Below are positions 1 to 7,868 of a DNA stretch of 64,000 bases, piece by piece. Made by a program: the position numbers and the translations under genes. The stretch comes from Castellaniella sp049650445. Lineage in GTDB: Bacteria > Pseudomonadota > Gammaproteobacteria > Burkholderiales > Burkholderiaceae_B. The stretch's first letter is position 1; the number at the start of each line of letters is the position of its first letter. The notes under the pieces were generated by a model, which searched no databases, was not told the DNA's origin, and saw only the letters and a list, made by a program, of their open reading frames with translations. Location: contig NZ_JBASAD010000037.1 in NCBI RefSeq assembly GCF_049650445.1, positions 1 to 64,000 of the forward strand. Reading direction: 5' to 3'.

Positions 1-317
1 GCCTTCAACACCATGGGAAACGCCACCACGGCGGCGGCCACCACGGCGCCCTGCCAGGTGAAGACCAGCTCGATCCCATGCGACTGCAGCCATTCGCCCA
101 GCCAGCCGCGCCGGCCGAACAGCACCAGCAGGTAATAGCCGGTCACGGTGGGCGGCAGCACCATGGGCAGCGTCAGAAAAGCGTCGACCACATCGCACCA
201 GCGCGAGGACCAGCGCGACAGCCCCCAGGCCACGGCGATCCCGCCGACCGTCGCCAGCATGGTCGCCCAGCCGGCGACCTTCAGCGACAGCAGCAACGGG
301 ACCCAGATGCCGTCCAT
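1..317 (-). CDS. modB: Molybdate ABC transporter permease ModB, 3' part cut by the window edge
   Basis: Inner-membrane permease of the molybdate importer that passes molybdate from ModA across the membrane, driven by ModC. The visible first ~105 residues begin MDGIWVPLLLSLKVAGWATM. They contain a hydrophobic first helix, then the family stretch LPMVLPPTVTGYYLLVLFG that follows the first helices in ModB/CysT-type permeases. The start is the ATG at 317, 44 bp downstream of the modA stop, so the two genes are probably co-transcribed as modA-modB. The reading frame is open to the window edge, so the rest of the gene (and probably modC) lies outside. Confidence 0.9.
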   Translation of the reverse strand, partial: MDGIWVPLLLSLKVAGWATMLATVGGIAVAWGLSRWSSRWCDVVDAFLTLPMVLPPTVTGYYLLVLFGRRGWLGEWLQSHGIELVFTWQGAVVAAAVVAFPMVLK

Positions 318-361
318 TGAAACGACCCGCTCTGTTTCAGATCAGACTTGGGCCGGCCTGC

Positions 362-1111
362 TTACGGCCTGGCGAAGCCATAGCGCGCCAGCACGGCCTG
401 ACCATCGGACGACATCACGAACTTCAGGAAGTCCGCAGCCTCCGGCGCACGGCCATCGCGCTGGACCAGGGCGATCGGATAGACCACCGGCGTGGGCGTC
501 TCGACCACCTGGACGACCTTGACCTTGTCCTTCATGATCGCGGCATCGGTGGCAAAGACGAAGCCGGCGTCCACCTCGCCGCGTTCCACATAGCTGAGCA
601 CCTGACGCACGTTCTCGCCCAGGATTTCATGCGCCTCGACCGTATCCCAGGCGCCGGCCTTTTCCAGGGCGGCCCGGGTGTAGCGGCCCACAGGCACGGA
701 GGCCGGATTGCCCAGGGCGATGCGCGTCACGCCTGCCTTCTTCAGGTCGGCCAGCGACGCGATCCCGCGCGGATTGTCGGCCGGCACCACCAGCACGACC
801 TCGTTGCGCACGAAATTCACCCGGGTCGCGGGGTCCACGGCCTTGGCGGCCTCGGCCTTGTCCATGGCCTTCTGGTCCGCCGAGGCAAACACGTCGGCGG
901 GCGCGCCTTCGGTGATCTGGCGCAACACCACATCCGACGCACCGAAGGTCGTCAGCACTTTGGCATCCGGATGAGCGGCTTCGTACTGTGCCGCCAGTTC
1001 CTTGAACGCATTAGTCAGACTGGCCGCCGCCGACACCAGGACTTCACCGGCGACAGCCGGCATCGCCACGCCGGTCAGGACGCACGCAGCCACCCAGGTA
1101 CGAATCTTCAT
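362..1111 (-). CDS. modA: Molybdate-binding periplasmic protein ModA
   Basis: Periplasmic solute-binding protein that captures molybdate or tungstate for ModBC. It has 249 residues, the usual family size. Residues 1-21 form a Sec signal peptide ending AMPAVA. The mature part starts with the ModA-type motif VSAAASLTNAF, then TFGASDVVLRQI and PADVFASAD, which carry the oxyanion-binding Ser residues, and later NPASVPVGRY. A much longer open frame continues upstream to 1615 but only overlaps xerD on the other strand. The ATG at 1111 follows a GGAGCC ribosome-binding site and gives the signal peptide, so it is the start. A ModE-like operator lies 27 bp upstream. Confidence 0.95.
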   Translation of the reverse strand: MKIRTWVAACVLTGVAMPAVAGEVLVSAAASLTNAFKELAAQYEAAHPDAKVLTTFGASDVVLRQITEGAPADVFASADQKAMDKAEAAKAVDPATRVNFVRNEVVLVVPADNPRGIASLADLKKAGVTRIALGNPASVPVGRYTRAALEKAGAWDTVEAHEILGENVRQVLSYVERGEVDAGFVFATDAAIMKDKVKVVQVVETPTPVVYPIALVQRDGRAPEAADFLKFVMSSDGQAVLARYGFARP

Positions 1112-1137
1112 GCAGGGCTCCTTCAGTTTTCGAACAT

Positions 1138-1161
1138 CGTAATATATATAGGTATATTCCG
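1138..1161. promoter_or_regulatory. ModE-type operator upstream of modA
   Basis: CGTAATAT-N8-ATATTCCG is an inverted repeat matching at 7 of 8 positions per half. Its 8-8-8 geometry is that of the Escherichia coli ModE box at modA (CGTTATAT-N8-ACATAACG, from memory). It lies in the AT-rich gap between the divergent modA and xerD starts, so molybdate-bound ModE could repress modA there. No modE gene is in the window. Confidence 0.6.
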
Positions 1162-1209
1162 CTATTCCGGCTGCGTGATGATGATCATTGGGGCAGGTAA
1201 AATCCTTCC

Positions 1210-2139
1210 ATGCCCAAGACGGACGCCCTGGCGAACAGGGCGCAGCCCTCCCCCTTTCCGACGATCGACACTTTCCTGGACGCCCTGTGGCTGGAGGACG
1301 GTCTGGCGGACAACACCCTGGCCGCCTACCGGCGCGACCTGAGCGCCTTCGGCACCTGGCTGCGCGCCGAGCACGGCCGCCCGCCCGAAGCCGCACGGCA
1401 AGAAGACATCCAGGCCTGGCTGGCGGCCCAGCACCTGCAGACCAAGGCCAGCACCGCCAACCGCCGTCTGGCCGCCCTGCGGCGCTTCTTTCTATGGGCG
1501 CTGCGGCGCGGTCTGTGCGCCGAGGACCCCTGCCTGGGCCTGCGCAGCGCCCGCCAGCCCGCCCGCTTTCCCAAGACCCTGTCCGAAACGCAGGTCGAGG
1601 CCCTGCTGGCCGCACCGGACGTGGATGCCACCCTGGGCCTGCGTGACCGCGCCATGCTGGAAACCCTGTACGCCACCGGCCTGCGCGTCAGCGAACTGGT
1701 CGGCCTGGCCGTCCAGGATCTGAGCCTGAGCGACGGCGTGGTGCGCGTCGTCATGGGCAAGGGCGGCAAGGACCGCCTGGTGCCCCTGGGCGCCGAGGCC
1801 CTCCACTGGATCGAGCGTCACCTGCGCGAGAGCCGGCCCGCCATCCTGGGCGCACGCCCCTGTGACGCCCTGTTCGTCACCACCCGGGGGGCCGCCATGA
1901 CGCGCCAGGCCTTCTGGCTGCTGATCAAGAAATACGCCCTGCAGGCCGACATCCGCGTACCCCTGTCGCCCCACGTTCTGCGCCACGCCTTCGCCACCCA
2001 CCTGCTGAATCACGGCGCCGACCTGCGCGTCGTACAGATGCTGCTGGGCCACGCGGACATCTCCACCACCCAGATCTACACCCACGTCGCCCGCGAACGG
2101 CTCAAGACCCTGCACGCGCAGCACCATCCGCGCGCGTGA
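1210..2139 (+). CDS. xerD: Tyrosine recombinase XerD
   Basis: Site-specific recombinase that, with XerC, resolves chromosome dimers at dif under FtsK control. It has 309 residues. An N-terminal SAM-like core-binding domain covers about residues 20-105 and the catalytic domain about 125-305. The catalytic set is visible: Arg159 (TGLRVSEL), Lys184 (MGKGGK), His255 and Arg258 (SPHVLRHAFATHLL), His281 (LLGHADIST) and nucleophile Tyr290 (QIYTHV). The spacing mirrors E. coli XerD, offset by 11 residues. The ATG at 1210 is followed at once by family sequence. It is divergent from modA and the next gene downstream is ybaK. Nothing suggests an integrase of a mobile element: it has host base composition and no prophage genes nearby. 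Confidence 0.9.
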   Translation: MPKTDALANRAQPSPFPTIDTFLDALWLEDGLADNTLAAYRRDLSAFGTWLRAEHGRPPEAARQEDIQAWLAAQHLQTKASTANRRLAALRRFFLWALRRGLCAEDPCLGLRSARQPARFPKTLSETQVEALLAAPDVDATLGLRDRAMLETLYATGLRVSELVGLAVQDLSLSDGVVRVVMGKGGKDRLVPLGAEALHWIERHLRESRPAILGARPCDALFVTTRGAAMTRQAFWLLIKKYALQADIRVPLSPHVLRHAFATHLLNHGADLRVVQMLLGHADISTTQIYTHVARERLKTLHAQHHPRA

Positions 2140-2163
2140 GGGGCCGCACGCATACATCCCGCC

Positions 2164-2661
2164 ATGACCAAGACCAGACACACCTCCGAGACCCCCGCCA
2201 CTCACTGGCTGCGGCAGCAGAAGATCCCCTTTGGCGAGCACCCCTACGATTACGTCGACCACGGCGGCGCACGCGAAGCCGCGCACCAGTTGGGCGTACC
2301 GCTGCATCAGGTGGCCAAGACCCTGATCATGGAAGACGAGCAGGCCCGGCCGCTGGTCGTGCTGATGCACGGCGACTGCGAAGTCTCCACCAAGAACCTG
2401 GCCCGTCAGACCGGGGCCAAGAAAATCGCGCCCTGTTCGCCCGACACGGCGCAGCGCCATTCGGGCTATCAGGTCGGCGGCACCTCGCCCTTTGCGACGC
2501 GCAAGCGCATGCCCGTCTGGGTCGAGGCCGGCCTGCTGGACTACGACACGGTATACCTGAACGGCGGACGGCGGGGCTATCTGATCAGCGTGGCGTCCAG
2601 CGTGCTCAGCGTAGCGTTAGGCGCCAAGCCCGTGACGGTGGCTTTGGGGGATGAGGACTGA
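2164..2661 (+). CDS. ybaK: YbaK/EbsC-type aminoacyl-tRNA deacylase
   Basis: Trans-editing enzyme of the YbaK superfamily, which hydrolyses mischarged tRNA (typically Cys-tRNAPro) in the cytoplasm. It has 165 residues, normal for the family. Seen here are TPATHWLRQQKIPF at the N-terminus, VAKTLIMEDE with the conserved Lys of the active site near residue 48, then STKNLARQTGAKKIAP and the GG-SPF motif VGGTSPFATRKRMPVW. It starts at the ATG at 2164, 24 bp after the xerD stop, so it may be read through from xerD. The substrate assignment is by family only. Confidence 0.85.
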   Translation: MTKTRHTSETPATHWLRQQKIPFGEHPYDYVDHGGAREAAHQLGVPLHQVAKTLIMEDEQARPLVVLMHGDCEVSTKNLARQTGAKKIAPCSPDTAQRHSGYQVGGTSPFATRKRMPVWVEAGLLDYDTVYLNGGRRGYLISVASSVLSVALGAKPVTVALGDED

Positions 2662-2700
2662 GGGCGTGCCGCCTACGCACCACCACGTGAAACACTGAAC

Positions 2701-2751
2701 GGTCCACTATTCCGGTGGAAGTCCATGGCCACTAAATCTTTAGTGTGGACC
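2701..2751. repeat. Nested inverted repeats in the ybaK-tRNA gap
   Basis: The 157-bp gap 2662-2818 holds no gene. GGTCCAC (2701-2707) is repeated inverted as GTGGACC (2745-2751). Inside that lies the 16-bp palindrome-like CACTAAATCTTTAGTG (2730-2745), so the segment can fold into a cruciform or a branched hairpin. From 2765 to 2818 the gap is very AT-rich, unlike its surroundings. It may be the ybaK terminator or a small mobile remnant next to a tRNA. No poly-T follows. Confidence 0.4.
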
Positions 2752-2818
2752 TGTGTATGGGGCAAAAAATATGTAATAAAAGACAATTCTTATAAATCAT
2801 CGTATTACATAAAATTAA

Positions 2819-2893
2819 TGGCGTCTCCTGCAGGAATCGAACCTGCAATCTTCCCTTAGGAGGGGAAAGTTATATCCATTTAACTAAGGAGAC
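2819..2893 (-). tRNA. tRNA-Arg(CCU), CCA encoded
   Basis: A cloverleaf can be drawn on the minus strand. The acceptor stem GTCTCCT pairs with AGGAGAC, followed by discriminator G and an encoded CCA ending at 2819. The anticodon stem TTCCC/GGGAA encloses the loop CTCCTAA, giving anticodon CCU at positions 34-36. The T arm is GCAGG-TTCGATT-CCTGC. This tRNA reads the rare codon AGG and its gene is a frequent integration site in proteobacteria, but I found no duplicate of its 3' end elsewhere in the window. Confidence 0.93.
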
Positions 2894-3018
2894 GAGGCGC
2901 CAGAGAAGCGCGGCTTCAAAAACCGGCTACCGGAACAGGATCGGCTGCAGACCCCGGGCGGGGCTGGCCTATCCGACACAAGCTGGCGATTATAGTCTAC
3001 GCCCTGGCCCCCAACGCG

Positions 3019-4917
3019 CTACGACCCCGCCGCCAGATCCACCACCGTGCCAATCTCGCGGGCTGTTTCCTGGACGGCCGCCAGCAGGCGGCGGGCGCCC
3101 GGACTGTCGGCCTGGGCGGCCAGCAGACTGCCCGACACACGGATGTATTCAGGCCGGATCTCGTGCAGATACAGCAACGCCTCGGGCTGCTCGGCAAAGC
3201 GCCGCAGGCCCAGGCGCACACCGTGTTCGCGCAGCATCGTCGCAAACGCCACCACCGGGGCGCGATGCGCGACCAGTCCGTACGAATCCAGATCCATCAG
3301 CAGGCGGGCGCTCTGGTCAGGCATCTCGGCCAGCAGGCTGGCGACCTCGCCGCGGAATTCCTCGTGCAGGATCGAAGCCAGCGACACACGCAACACCAGA
3401 TCGCCCGGATGCGTGCGCAGCCAGTTCAGGCCCAGGCTGACGGCCTGAACGTCACAGTCTGCGGACAGCCCCAGACGCACGGCCGGCGGCATGAACAAGT
3501 ACCCCGACAAAGGCTCCGAGGCACCGGGCTCATGCAAGGTCAACAACCCCTGCAGGCGGTCCTCGGAAGCCGAGGACACATCGCGCTGGGTCACCAGGGC
3601 AAACCAGCCCTCGTCCAGCGCATTGCGCAGCAACACGCGCCAGGCCTGCTCGCCGCCGCCACGGGCACCCGTCACGCTGCGCAGATCCTCGCCCGGCACG
3701 TATTCCACATTCGTATGTCCGGCACTTTCGGCGCGCATCAAGGCCTCGTCCAGGCGCGACAGCACATCGCTGAGCCCCTCGCCGGATTCGAAATCCGTCA
3801 ACACCATGCGCCAGCGGCACAGCCCCGCCTGCCCCAACTGGATACGCTGAGCCTGCAGGATTTCGCCCACGATCTGCGCCACGCGCACCGCCACCGGGCC
3901 GGGCACCATCGGCATGATGAAGGCGAAGTCCGACCCATTCAGGCGCGCCAGCCAGGCCTGCTGCCCCAGCCGTTCACGCAGCACCTCCAGCACCAACTGG
4001 CCCATATTGCGCAGCCACTGATCCACCACCTGTCGGCTCATGGTCTGGTTGATCGACTGCAGATCGCACTGGCGGAACAGCATCACGTGGCCGCCTTCGC
4101 CCTGCCCGGGCGTGGTTTGCTCCAGCAGCCGGCGCAGCTCGTTGATGAAATATTTGCGATTGGCCAGGCCCGTCACCGTATCCTGGTTCAGTTCGAGTTC
4201 CAGCGATTCGATGCGCGACTGGTGCTCGGCCGCCGTCGCCCGCACCCGCTCGTGCGTGCGCGTGATGATCTGGGCGACCTCGCGCAGTTCCAGCATCGCG
4301 GGATGGCGCACCGGCGGCAGGTCTTCGCCCGCCGACGCCTGCGCCATGGCCTGGACGCGCGCCGTCACATCCTCCTGCAGCGCCCGACGCAGCCAGCGCA
4401 TCAGCATGGCCACGAACAGCCCCCACAGGAAGCCGGCCCCTACCGTCAGCGACACGATCCGCACCGTGCTGTCCCACAGCGCATTGCGCGCATAGGCATC
4501 GTTCGCCTGCAGCCGCACGACGCCCAGTTGGGACCAGCCATTGGTCACCTGGCGCTGGGCCTCGTGCCGTTCCAGTGGCAGCAGATGACTGAACCAGTCG
4601 GGGGCGGTGACCCGGTCGTCACGGCCGTCCTCGATCTCGCGGCGGATCAGAATCCGGCCCGTGGGATCCAGAAATTCCACCACCTGGAACTGGCCGCTGT
4701 CGAACAGCACGGAAATCAGCAGTTCGCGCACCGTCGGGTCCTGGTTGGACGGCTGCGACAGCGTCAGCGCCAGGGATGTCGCAGTGGAATCGCTCTGCCC
4801 CTGAAGCTGGGCGTCCAGATACTGACGCGCCGAGCCGATACTGAACCAGGTCGCCCCGGCCAGAATCACCAGGATCGCCAGGGTCACACTCAACAGCAGT
4901 TGTCTCAACAGGGACAT
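3019..4917 (-). CDS. lapD: LapD-type c-di-GMP receptor, inner membrane
   Basis: Inner-membrane sensor that, when bound to c-di-GMP, sequesters the periplasmic protease LapG and so keeps LapA-type adhesins on the cell surface. It has 632 residues. TM1 is about 5-27, a periplasmic LapD_MoxY-like domain about 28-150, TM2 about 152-172, then a HAMP region, a GGDEF fold about 240-400 and an EAL fold about 415-632. Both enzymatic domains look degenerate: GGDEF is replaced by NGSDF (ARLNGSDFAF), and I see no EAL motif at the start of the last domain, as expected for a receptor. The C-terminus ends abruptly at VVDLAAGS, earlier than the usual end of an EAL fold. It lies 18 bp downstream of lapG and is surely co-transcribed. 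Confidence 0.88.
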   Translation of the reverse strand: MSLLRQLLLSVTLAILVILAGATWFSIGSARQYLDAQLQGQSDSTATSLALTLSQPSNQDPTVRELLISVLFDSGQFQVVEFLDPTGRILIRREIEDGRDDRVTAPDWFSHLLPLERHEAQRQVTNGWSQLGVVRLQANDAYARNALWDSTVRIVSLTVGAGFLWGLFVAMLMRWLRRALQEDVTARVQAMAQASAGEDLPPVRHPAMLELREVAQIITRTHERVRATAAEHQSRIESLELELNQDTVTGLANRKYFINELRRLLEQTTPGQGEGGHVMLFRQCDLQSINQTMSRQVVDQWLRNMGQLVLEVLRERLGQQAWLARLNGSDFAFIMPMVPGPVAVRVAQIVGEILQAQRIQLGQAGLCRWRMVLTDFESGEGLSDVLSRLDEALMRAESAGHTNVEYVPGEDLRSVTGARGGGEQAWRVLLRNALDEGWFALVTQRDVSSASEDRLQGLLTLHEPGASEPLSGYLFMPPAVRLGLSADCDVQAVSLGLNWLRTHPGDLVLRVSLASILHEEFRGEVASLLAEMPDQSARLLMDLDSYGLVAHRAPVVAFATMLREHGVRLGLRRFAEQPEALLYLHEIRPEYIRVSGSLLAAQADSPGARRLLAAVQETAREIGTVVDLAAGS

Positions 4918-4935
4918 GACATTCCTTTCATTCCA

Positions 4936-5619
4936 TCACGGCTGAAAACCTTCGGTCCGCATGCGGGACAACAGATCCCGCCACCGGCCGATGCCATCCA
5001 CCGAAGACCGCTTCCCACCGGGCATGTACACCCCCTGGGCATTGAAACTGAACACCGGCGTCAAGTCCGGCCGATTGTGTGCGGGCTGCATCCGATCCAC
5101 CAGACTGTCGAGCACCAGGGGCTCGGCCTGAGGCTGTGGATAATAGCCCAGCACCATGTGGGCGATGCTCTGGCTGCCGATCTGGGCGCGCACATAGACG
5201 AAGCGCAGCTTTTCGGGCGCCACGCCCAGGTACAGCAGAGAAAAATATTTGCCGATCACGTAGTCTTCGCAGTCCCCCGCGCCCTTGGACAGCGATTGCA
5301 GCGGCGTGGCCCAGTAATCCACCTGGCCCCAGACCGTAATGTCCTCGCTGCCGATCAGGGTGTTGTTCCAGAAGCTGTTGACCATGCGCAGCTTTTCCTG
5401 CTCGTCCAGCCCTGCGGCCTGGGCCAGCATGGCCTGCCAGGACTCCACCGCGCGGCTGGCCTTGGCGCCGTAGTGCTGGCGTGCATAGGACACCAGCGCC
5501 CCCGGGTCGAACGTCACCGCCGGCGCCGGCCCCCAGGCCAGCGCCAGGAACAGGACCAGTACCGTCAACCCCCTGGACAGGGCACGGACCCTGGCAGCGG
5601 TCGGCTGGCAATAGGACAT
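4936..5619 (-). CDS. lapG: LapG-type periplasmic cysteine protease (BTLCP)
   Basis: Calcium-dependent periplasmic transglutaminase-like cysteine protease that cuts the N-terminal retention module of LapA-type adhesins after a di-alanine, releasing them. It has 227 residues from the ATG at 5619. The open frame also allows a TTG 18 bp upstream, but the ATG gives a proper signal peptide (hydrophobic about 17-34, ending APA). The catalytic triad is Cys117 (GAGDCEDY), His154 (SIAHMVLGYY) and Asp171 (PLVLDSL). The spacings of 37 and 17 residues equal those of Pseudomonas LapG (Cys135, His172, Asp189, from memory). It is the first gene of a lapG-lapD operon, and its promoter region carries the same 16-bp pattern as those of the two RTX proteins. 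Confidence 0.92.
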   Translation of the reverse strand: MSYCQPTAARVRALSRGLTVLVLFLALAWGPAPAVTFDPGALVSYARQHYGAKASRAVESWQAMLAQAAGLDEQEKLRMVNSFWNNTLIGSEDITVWGQVDYWATPLQSLSKGAGDCEDYVIGKYFSLLYLGVAPEKLRFVYVRAQIGSQSIAHMVLGYYPQPQAEPLVLDSLVDRMQPAHNRPDLTPVFSFNAQGVYMPGGKRSSVDGIGRWRDLLSRMRTEGFQP

Positions 5620-5716
5620 GCACGGATTTTGATACAAATAGGTGCAATAGAAAAGAGGCGATGCAACAATTCCACGTTTGTCGCAAGGATACTACCGGTG
5701 CAACGCGCGTCTTGAC

Positions 5717-5734
5717 ATTGGCGTTAAAGACAAT
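5717..5734. promoter_or_regulatory. Shared upstream element of lapG (ATTGGC-N6-GACA)
   Basis: ATTGGCGTTAAAGACAAT on the plus strand lies 97 bp upstream of the lapG ATG. It matches the element before the large adhesin at 16 of 18 positions, and the one before the small adhesin at ATTGGC and GACA with identical spacing. It is probably an activator site or part of the promoter common to the three genes. The factor is unknown. Confidence 0.55.
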
Positions 5735-5850
5735 GGGGGATGCAAGAGGAGGGGCACTCGCCCCCAAGGGCAGAGATCGTGGACCGGGCGGCAACGCCCG
5801 CGACGGTTGGAAAAACCGCAATCAGCAGGCAGCTGCCTGGCGTAGGCGCC

Positions 5851-6585
5851 TCAATCCCGGAATACGTCGTCCAGCGTCGTGGCGTCCACGAAATTCAACG
5901 CCCAGGCTTTCAATTGCGGGACTCGCGCCGACTGGATGCGTTGGACGACGTCGTCGGAGACAGATCCGAAGCGGTGCCGAATCTGTTCAAGCAACAGTTC
6001 AGCCTGACCTTCAGCGCGACCTTCCTTGCGGCCTTCCCGGAGCCATTGCCGGGCCCAGATGCCGGGTTTTTCAGCGATCATCATGTCGAGCTCCTGTAAG
6101 GTCTTCACGCGCGGAAGATCTTCTGCTGGGTTGGCATTGCGTTGGGCCACGATATACAGCCAGGCCGTCAGGCTGCGGTTCAGTTCTTCGTAGCCGGGCT
6201 CGGTGCGCATTGCCTGGATCAGAGTGTGCAACAAACCGCGCCACTGTTCAACATCGCGGCTGCGACCCAGACGGAACAGCAGTGTCGCCAGGTTGTGCCC
6301 TGGCCGACCGATGCTTTTGAGCAGATCCTGCTCATGCACCAGCAGATAGCGCATCTGCGGCTGATAGGGGCGCAGAGCGTCCGGAATGTCGCCGATCAAG
6401 CCATCCAGATCCAGAACCGCCCGCCAGCGCCGCCGCCCACTGTAGAGCACCACCGGCAGCACCGGCGGCAAGGGCAGACGGATGTCCTGGCCGCGCAGCA
6501 GCGTCTGGTACGTCAGGCCGGTGTAGGTGACGGTACGCAGGGCCATGAAATCGTCGGGCTTGTCCTGCTGTTCGAGAATCAGCAT
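5851..6585 (-). pseudogene. Rpn/YhgA-like nuclease gene lacking its 5' part
   Basis: Rpn-family proteins are recombination-promoting PD-(D/E)XK nucleases. The remaining ~244 residues align in style with the middle and C-terminus of that family: LILEQQDKPDDFMALRTVTYTGLTYQ matches the usual LLLEFQS..D..MA.R...Y..LLYQ, then LPPVLPVVLYSGRRRWRA, and the tail VDATTLDDVFRD. The first ~90-100 residues, including the nuclease-site Asp, are missing. The frame upstream runs into unrelated DNA and then the IS3-family element at 6668. The same C-terminal tail occurs in two further fragments near 16.2 and 17.0 kb. Probably inactive. Confidence 0.75.
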
Positions 6586-6681
6586 GATGCATAGCCCTTG
6601 GGGTGATGCTTGCTGTGCAGGCCGCCCCGGGGACTGATTTCCAGAAGCAGCCCTGGATATGCCGACCCGTAGGATCCCCCG

Positions 6682-7500
6682 TCAAGTAGACAACGGTTGG
6701 TAGAGATTCGGAGCAAGGGTTAGCCGGGGCATAAACTGCACCGGCGGGATGTCGCCCAGTGATTCATGTGGGCGGTATTCGTTGTAATCGATCAGCCATT
6801 GTTCGGTGATGGCCTGCACCTGCTGCAGATTGGCGAACAGGTGAGCGTCGAGCACTTCAGTGCGATACGTCTTGTTGAAGCGCTCGATGAACGCATTCTG
6901 ATTCGGTTTGCCTGGCTGGATATAACGCACGGCGATTCCCCGGGCGCCAGCCCATTCGGTAAAGGCCAACGAGACCATTTCCGGCCCGTTGTCCAGCCGT
7001 ATAGCCTCAGGAGTCCCATAGCAATTGATCAAGCGGTTGAGCACACGAATCAGGCGCGCTGAGGGGATGGATGTACCAACCTCGATGGCCAGGCATTCCC
7101 GGTTGGCCTCGTCGATCACGTTCAACGTCCGGAAGCGTCGGCCGCAATACAAGGCATCGTGCATGAAGTCCAATGCCCAGCAGCGGTTTGGTTCCAGGGA
7201 ATGGTCCAGCGGCTGACGAGGCCGGTCGGTCAGCCGTTTCTTGCAGCGTCGAGGCACATTCAATCCCATCTCGCAGTACACCCGGTGAACCCGCTTTTTG
7301 TTCCAGCAACGGCCATCGAGCCGCAGCCGCGTGAAGCACTTCCAGAACCCCCAGCGCCCATGCCGGGTCACGATCGCATTGAGCGCATCAATGACCTCGG
7401 CATCGCGTTGCTCTGCCGGAGTTGGCCTCTTGTAGTACGCCGCCCGCGATAGGCCAGCAATCTGACAGGCACGTGTGACCGAGAGCTTTGATTCCACCAA
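6682..7500 (-). CDS. IS3-family transposase OrfB (DDE integrase domain)
   Basis: Catalytic part of the IS3 transposase. The N-terminal region contains the HTH_21-like stretch ACQIAGLSRAAYYKRP and GRWGFWKCFTRLR, then the integrase core with the DDE triad: Asp in CWALDFMHDAL, Asp in RLDNGPE, Glu in NQNAFIERFNKTYR. The tail YNEYRPHESLGDIPP is typical. It has 272 residues if read from the TTG at 7500, but it is probably made mainly as an OrfAB fusion by frameshifting near 7540, since the frame is open back to that point and has no convincing ribosome-binding site of its own. It looks intact, so the element may still move. Confidence 0.9.
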   Translation of the reverse strand: MVESKLSVTRACQIAGLSRAAYYKRPTPAEQRDAEVIDALNAIVTRHGRWGFWKCFTRLRLDGRCWNKKRVHRVYCEMGLNVPRRCKKRLTDRPRQPLDHSLEPNRCWALDFMHDALYCGRRFRTLNVIDEANRECLAIEVGTSIPSARLIRVLNRLINCYGTPEAIRLDNGPEMVSLAFTEWAGARGIAVRYIQPGKPNQNAFIERFNKTYRTEVLDAHLFANLQQVQAITEQWLIDYNEYRPHESLGDIPPVQFMPRLTLAPNLYQPLST

Positions 7501-7532
7501 CTGCTCGACGACCTCGCGCCTGGCTGACGGCG

Positions 7533-7799
7533 TCAGGATTTTCGGTTGAGCACATCCTTGATGGCTGAGTTCTCCAGGGCCAGATCCGCGTACATGCGTT
7601 TGAGCTTGGCGTTCTCCGCCTCAAGCTCGCGCAGGCGATGCAGCTCGGACACCTGCACACCCGAGTACTTGCTCTTCCACTGATAGTACGTGGCGTTGCT
7701 GATGCCGTGCTTGCGGCACAACTCGACGACCGGGATGCCGGCTTCGCCTTCTTTGAGCACCGCAACGATCTGGTTTTCGGTAAATCTGCTTTTCTTCAA
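7533..7799 (-). CDS. IS3-family OrfA (HTH DNA-binding part of transposase)
   Basis: 88-residue OrfA with the HTH_Tnp_1 fold. It starts MKKSRFTENQIVAVLKEGEAG, continues with CRKHGISNATYYQWKSKY as the recognition helix region, and ends with the leucine-zipper-like coiled coil LRELEAENAKLKRMYADLALEN used for multimerisation. The sense strand reads CCGAAAATCCTGA at its end. A -1 slip on CGA-AAA would continue into PKILTPSARREVVEQLVESK, which is the usual junction sequence of OrfAB fusions, so OrfA and OrfB are coupled by programmed frameshifting. Confidence 0.9.
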   Translation of the reverse strand: MKKSRFTENQIVAVLKEGEAGIPVVELCRKHGISNATYYQWKSKYSGVQVSELHRLRELEAENAKLKRMYADLALENSAIKDVLNRKS

Positions 7800-7868
7800 G
7801 GGAGTCTCCGATTGAAAGGAGGCTCCGAAATTCTACTGGCTGATGTCTACTCTGAGGGGGATCCTACG

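Larger units (their letters stand above)
6668..7868 (-). mobile_element. IS3-family insertion sequence, apparently complete
   Basis: About 1.2 kb, bounded by imperfect 25-bp inverted repeats. The left end starts CGTAGGATCCCCC at 6668 and runs to GTAGACA at 6692; the right end is its complement at 7844-7868. About 21 of 25 positions match. It contains orfA and orfB of a DDE transposase joined by a -1 frameshift window. It sits inside the reading frame of an IS66-type tnpA (7869-7960). I could not find a 3-4 bp target duplication, so the exact outer base of the element is uncertain. Confidence 0.85.

Noticed and set aside
2819..2893. tRNA-Arg gene as a used attachment site
   Set aside because: No second copy of the tRNA 3' end and no integrase of mobile type nearby; xerD upstream is the housekeeping recombinase.
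3163..5715. 850-codon open frame antisense to lapD and lapG
   Set aside because: Low-complexity His/Gln/Arg/Pro translation. The opposite strand has two well-supported genes.
5717..5734. Sigma-54 promoter or FleQ or BvgA site as explanation of the shared element
   Set aside because: TGGC and GC at sigma-54 spacing are not present. It does not match the FleQ consensus or TTTC(C/T)TA heptad repeats as I know them.
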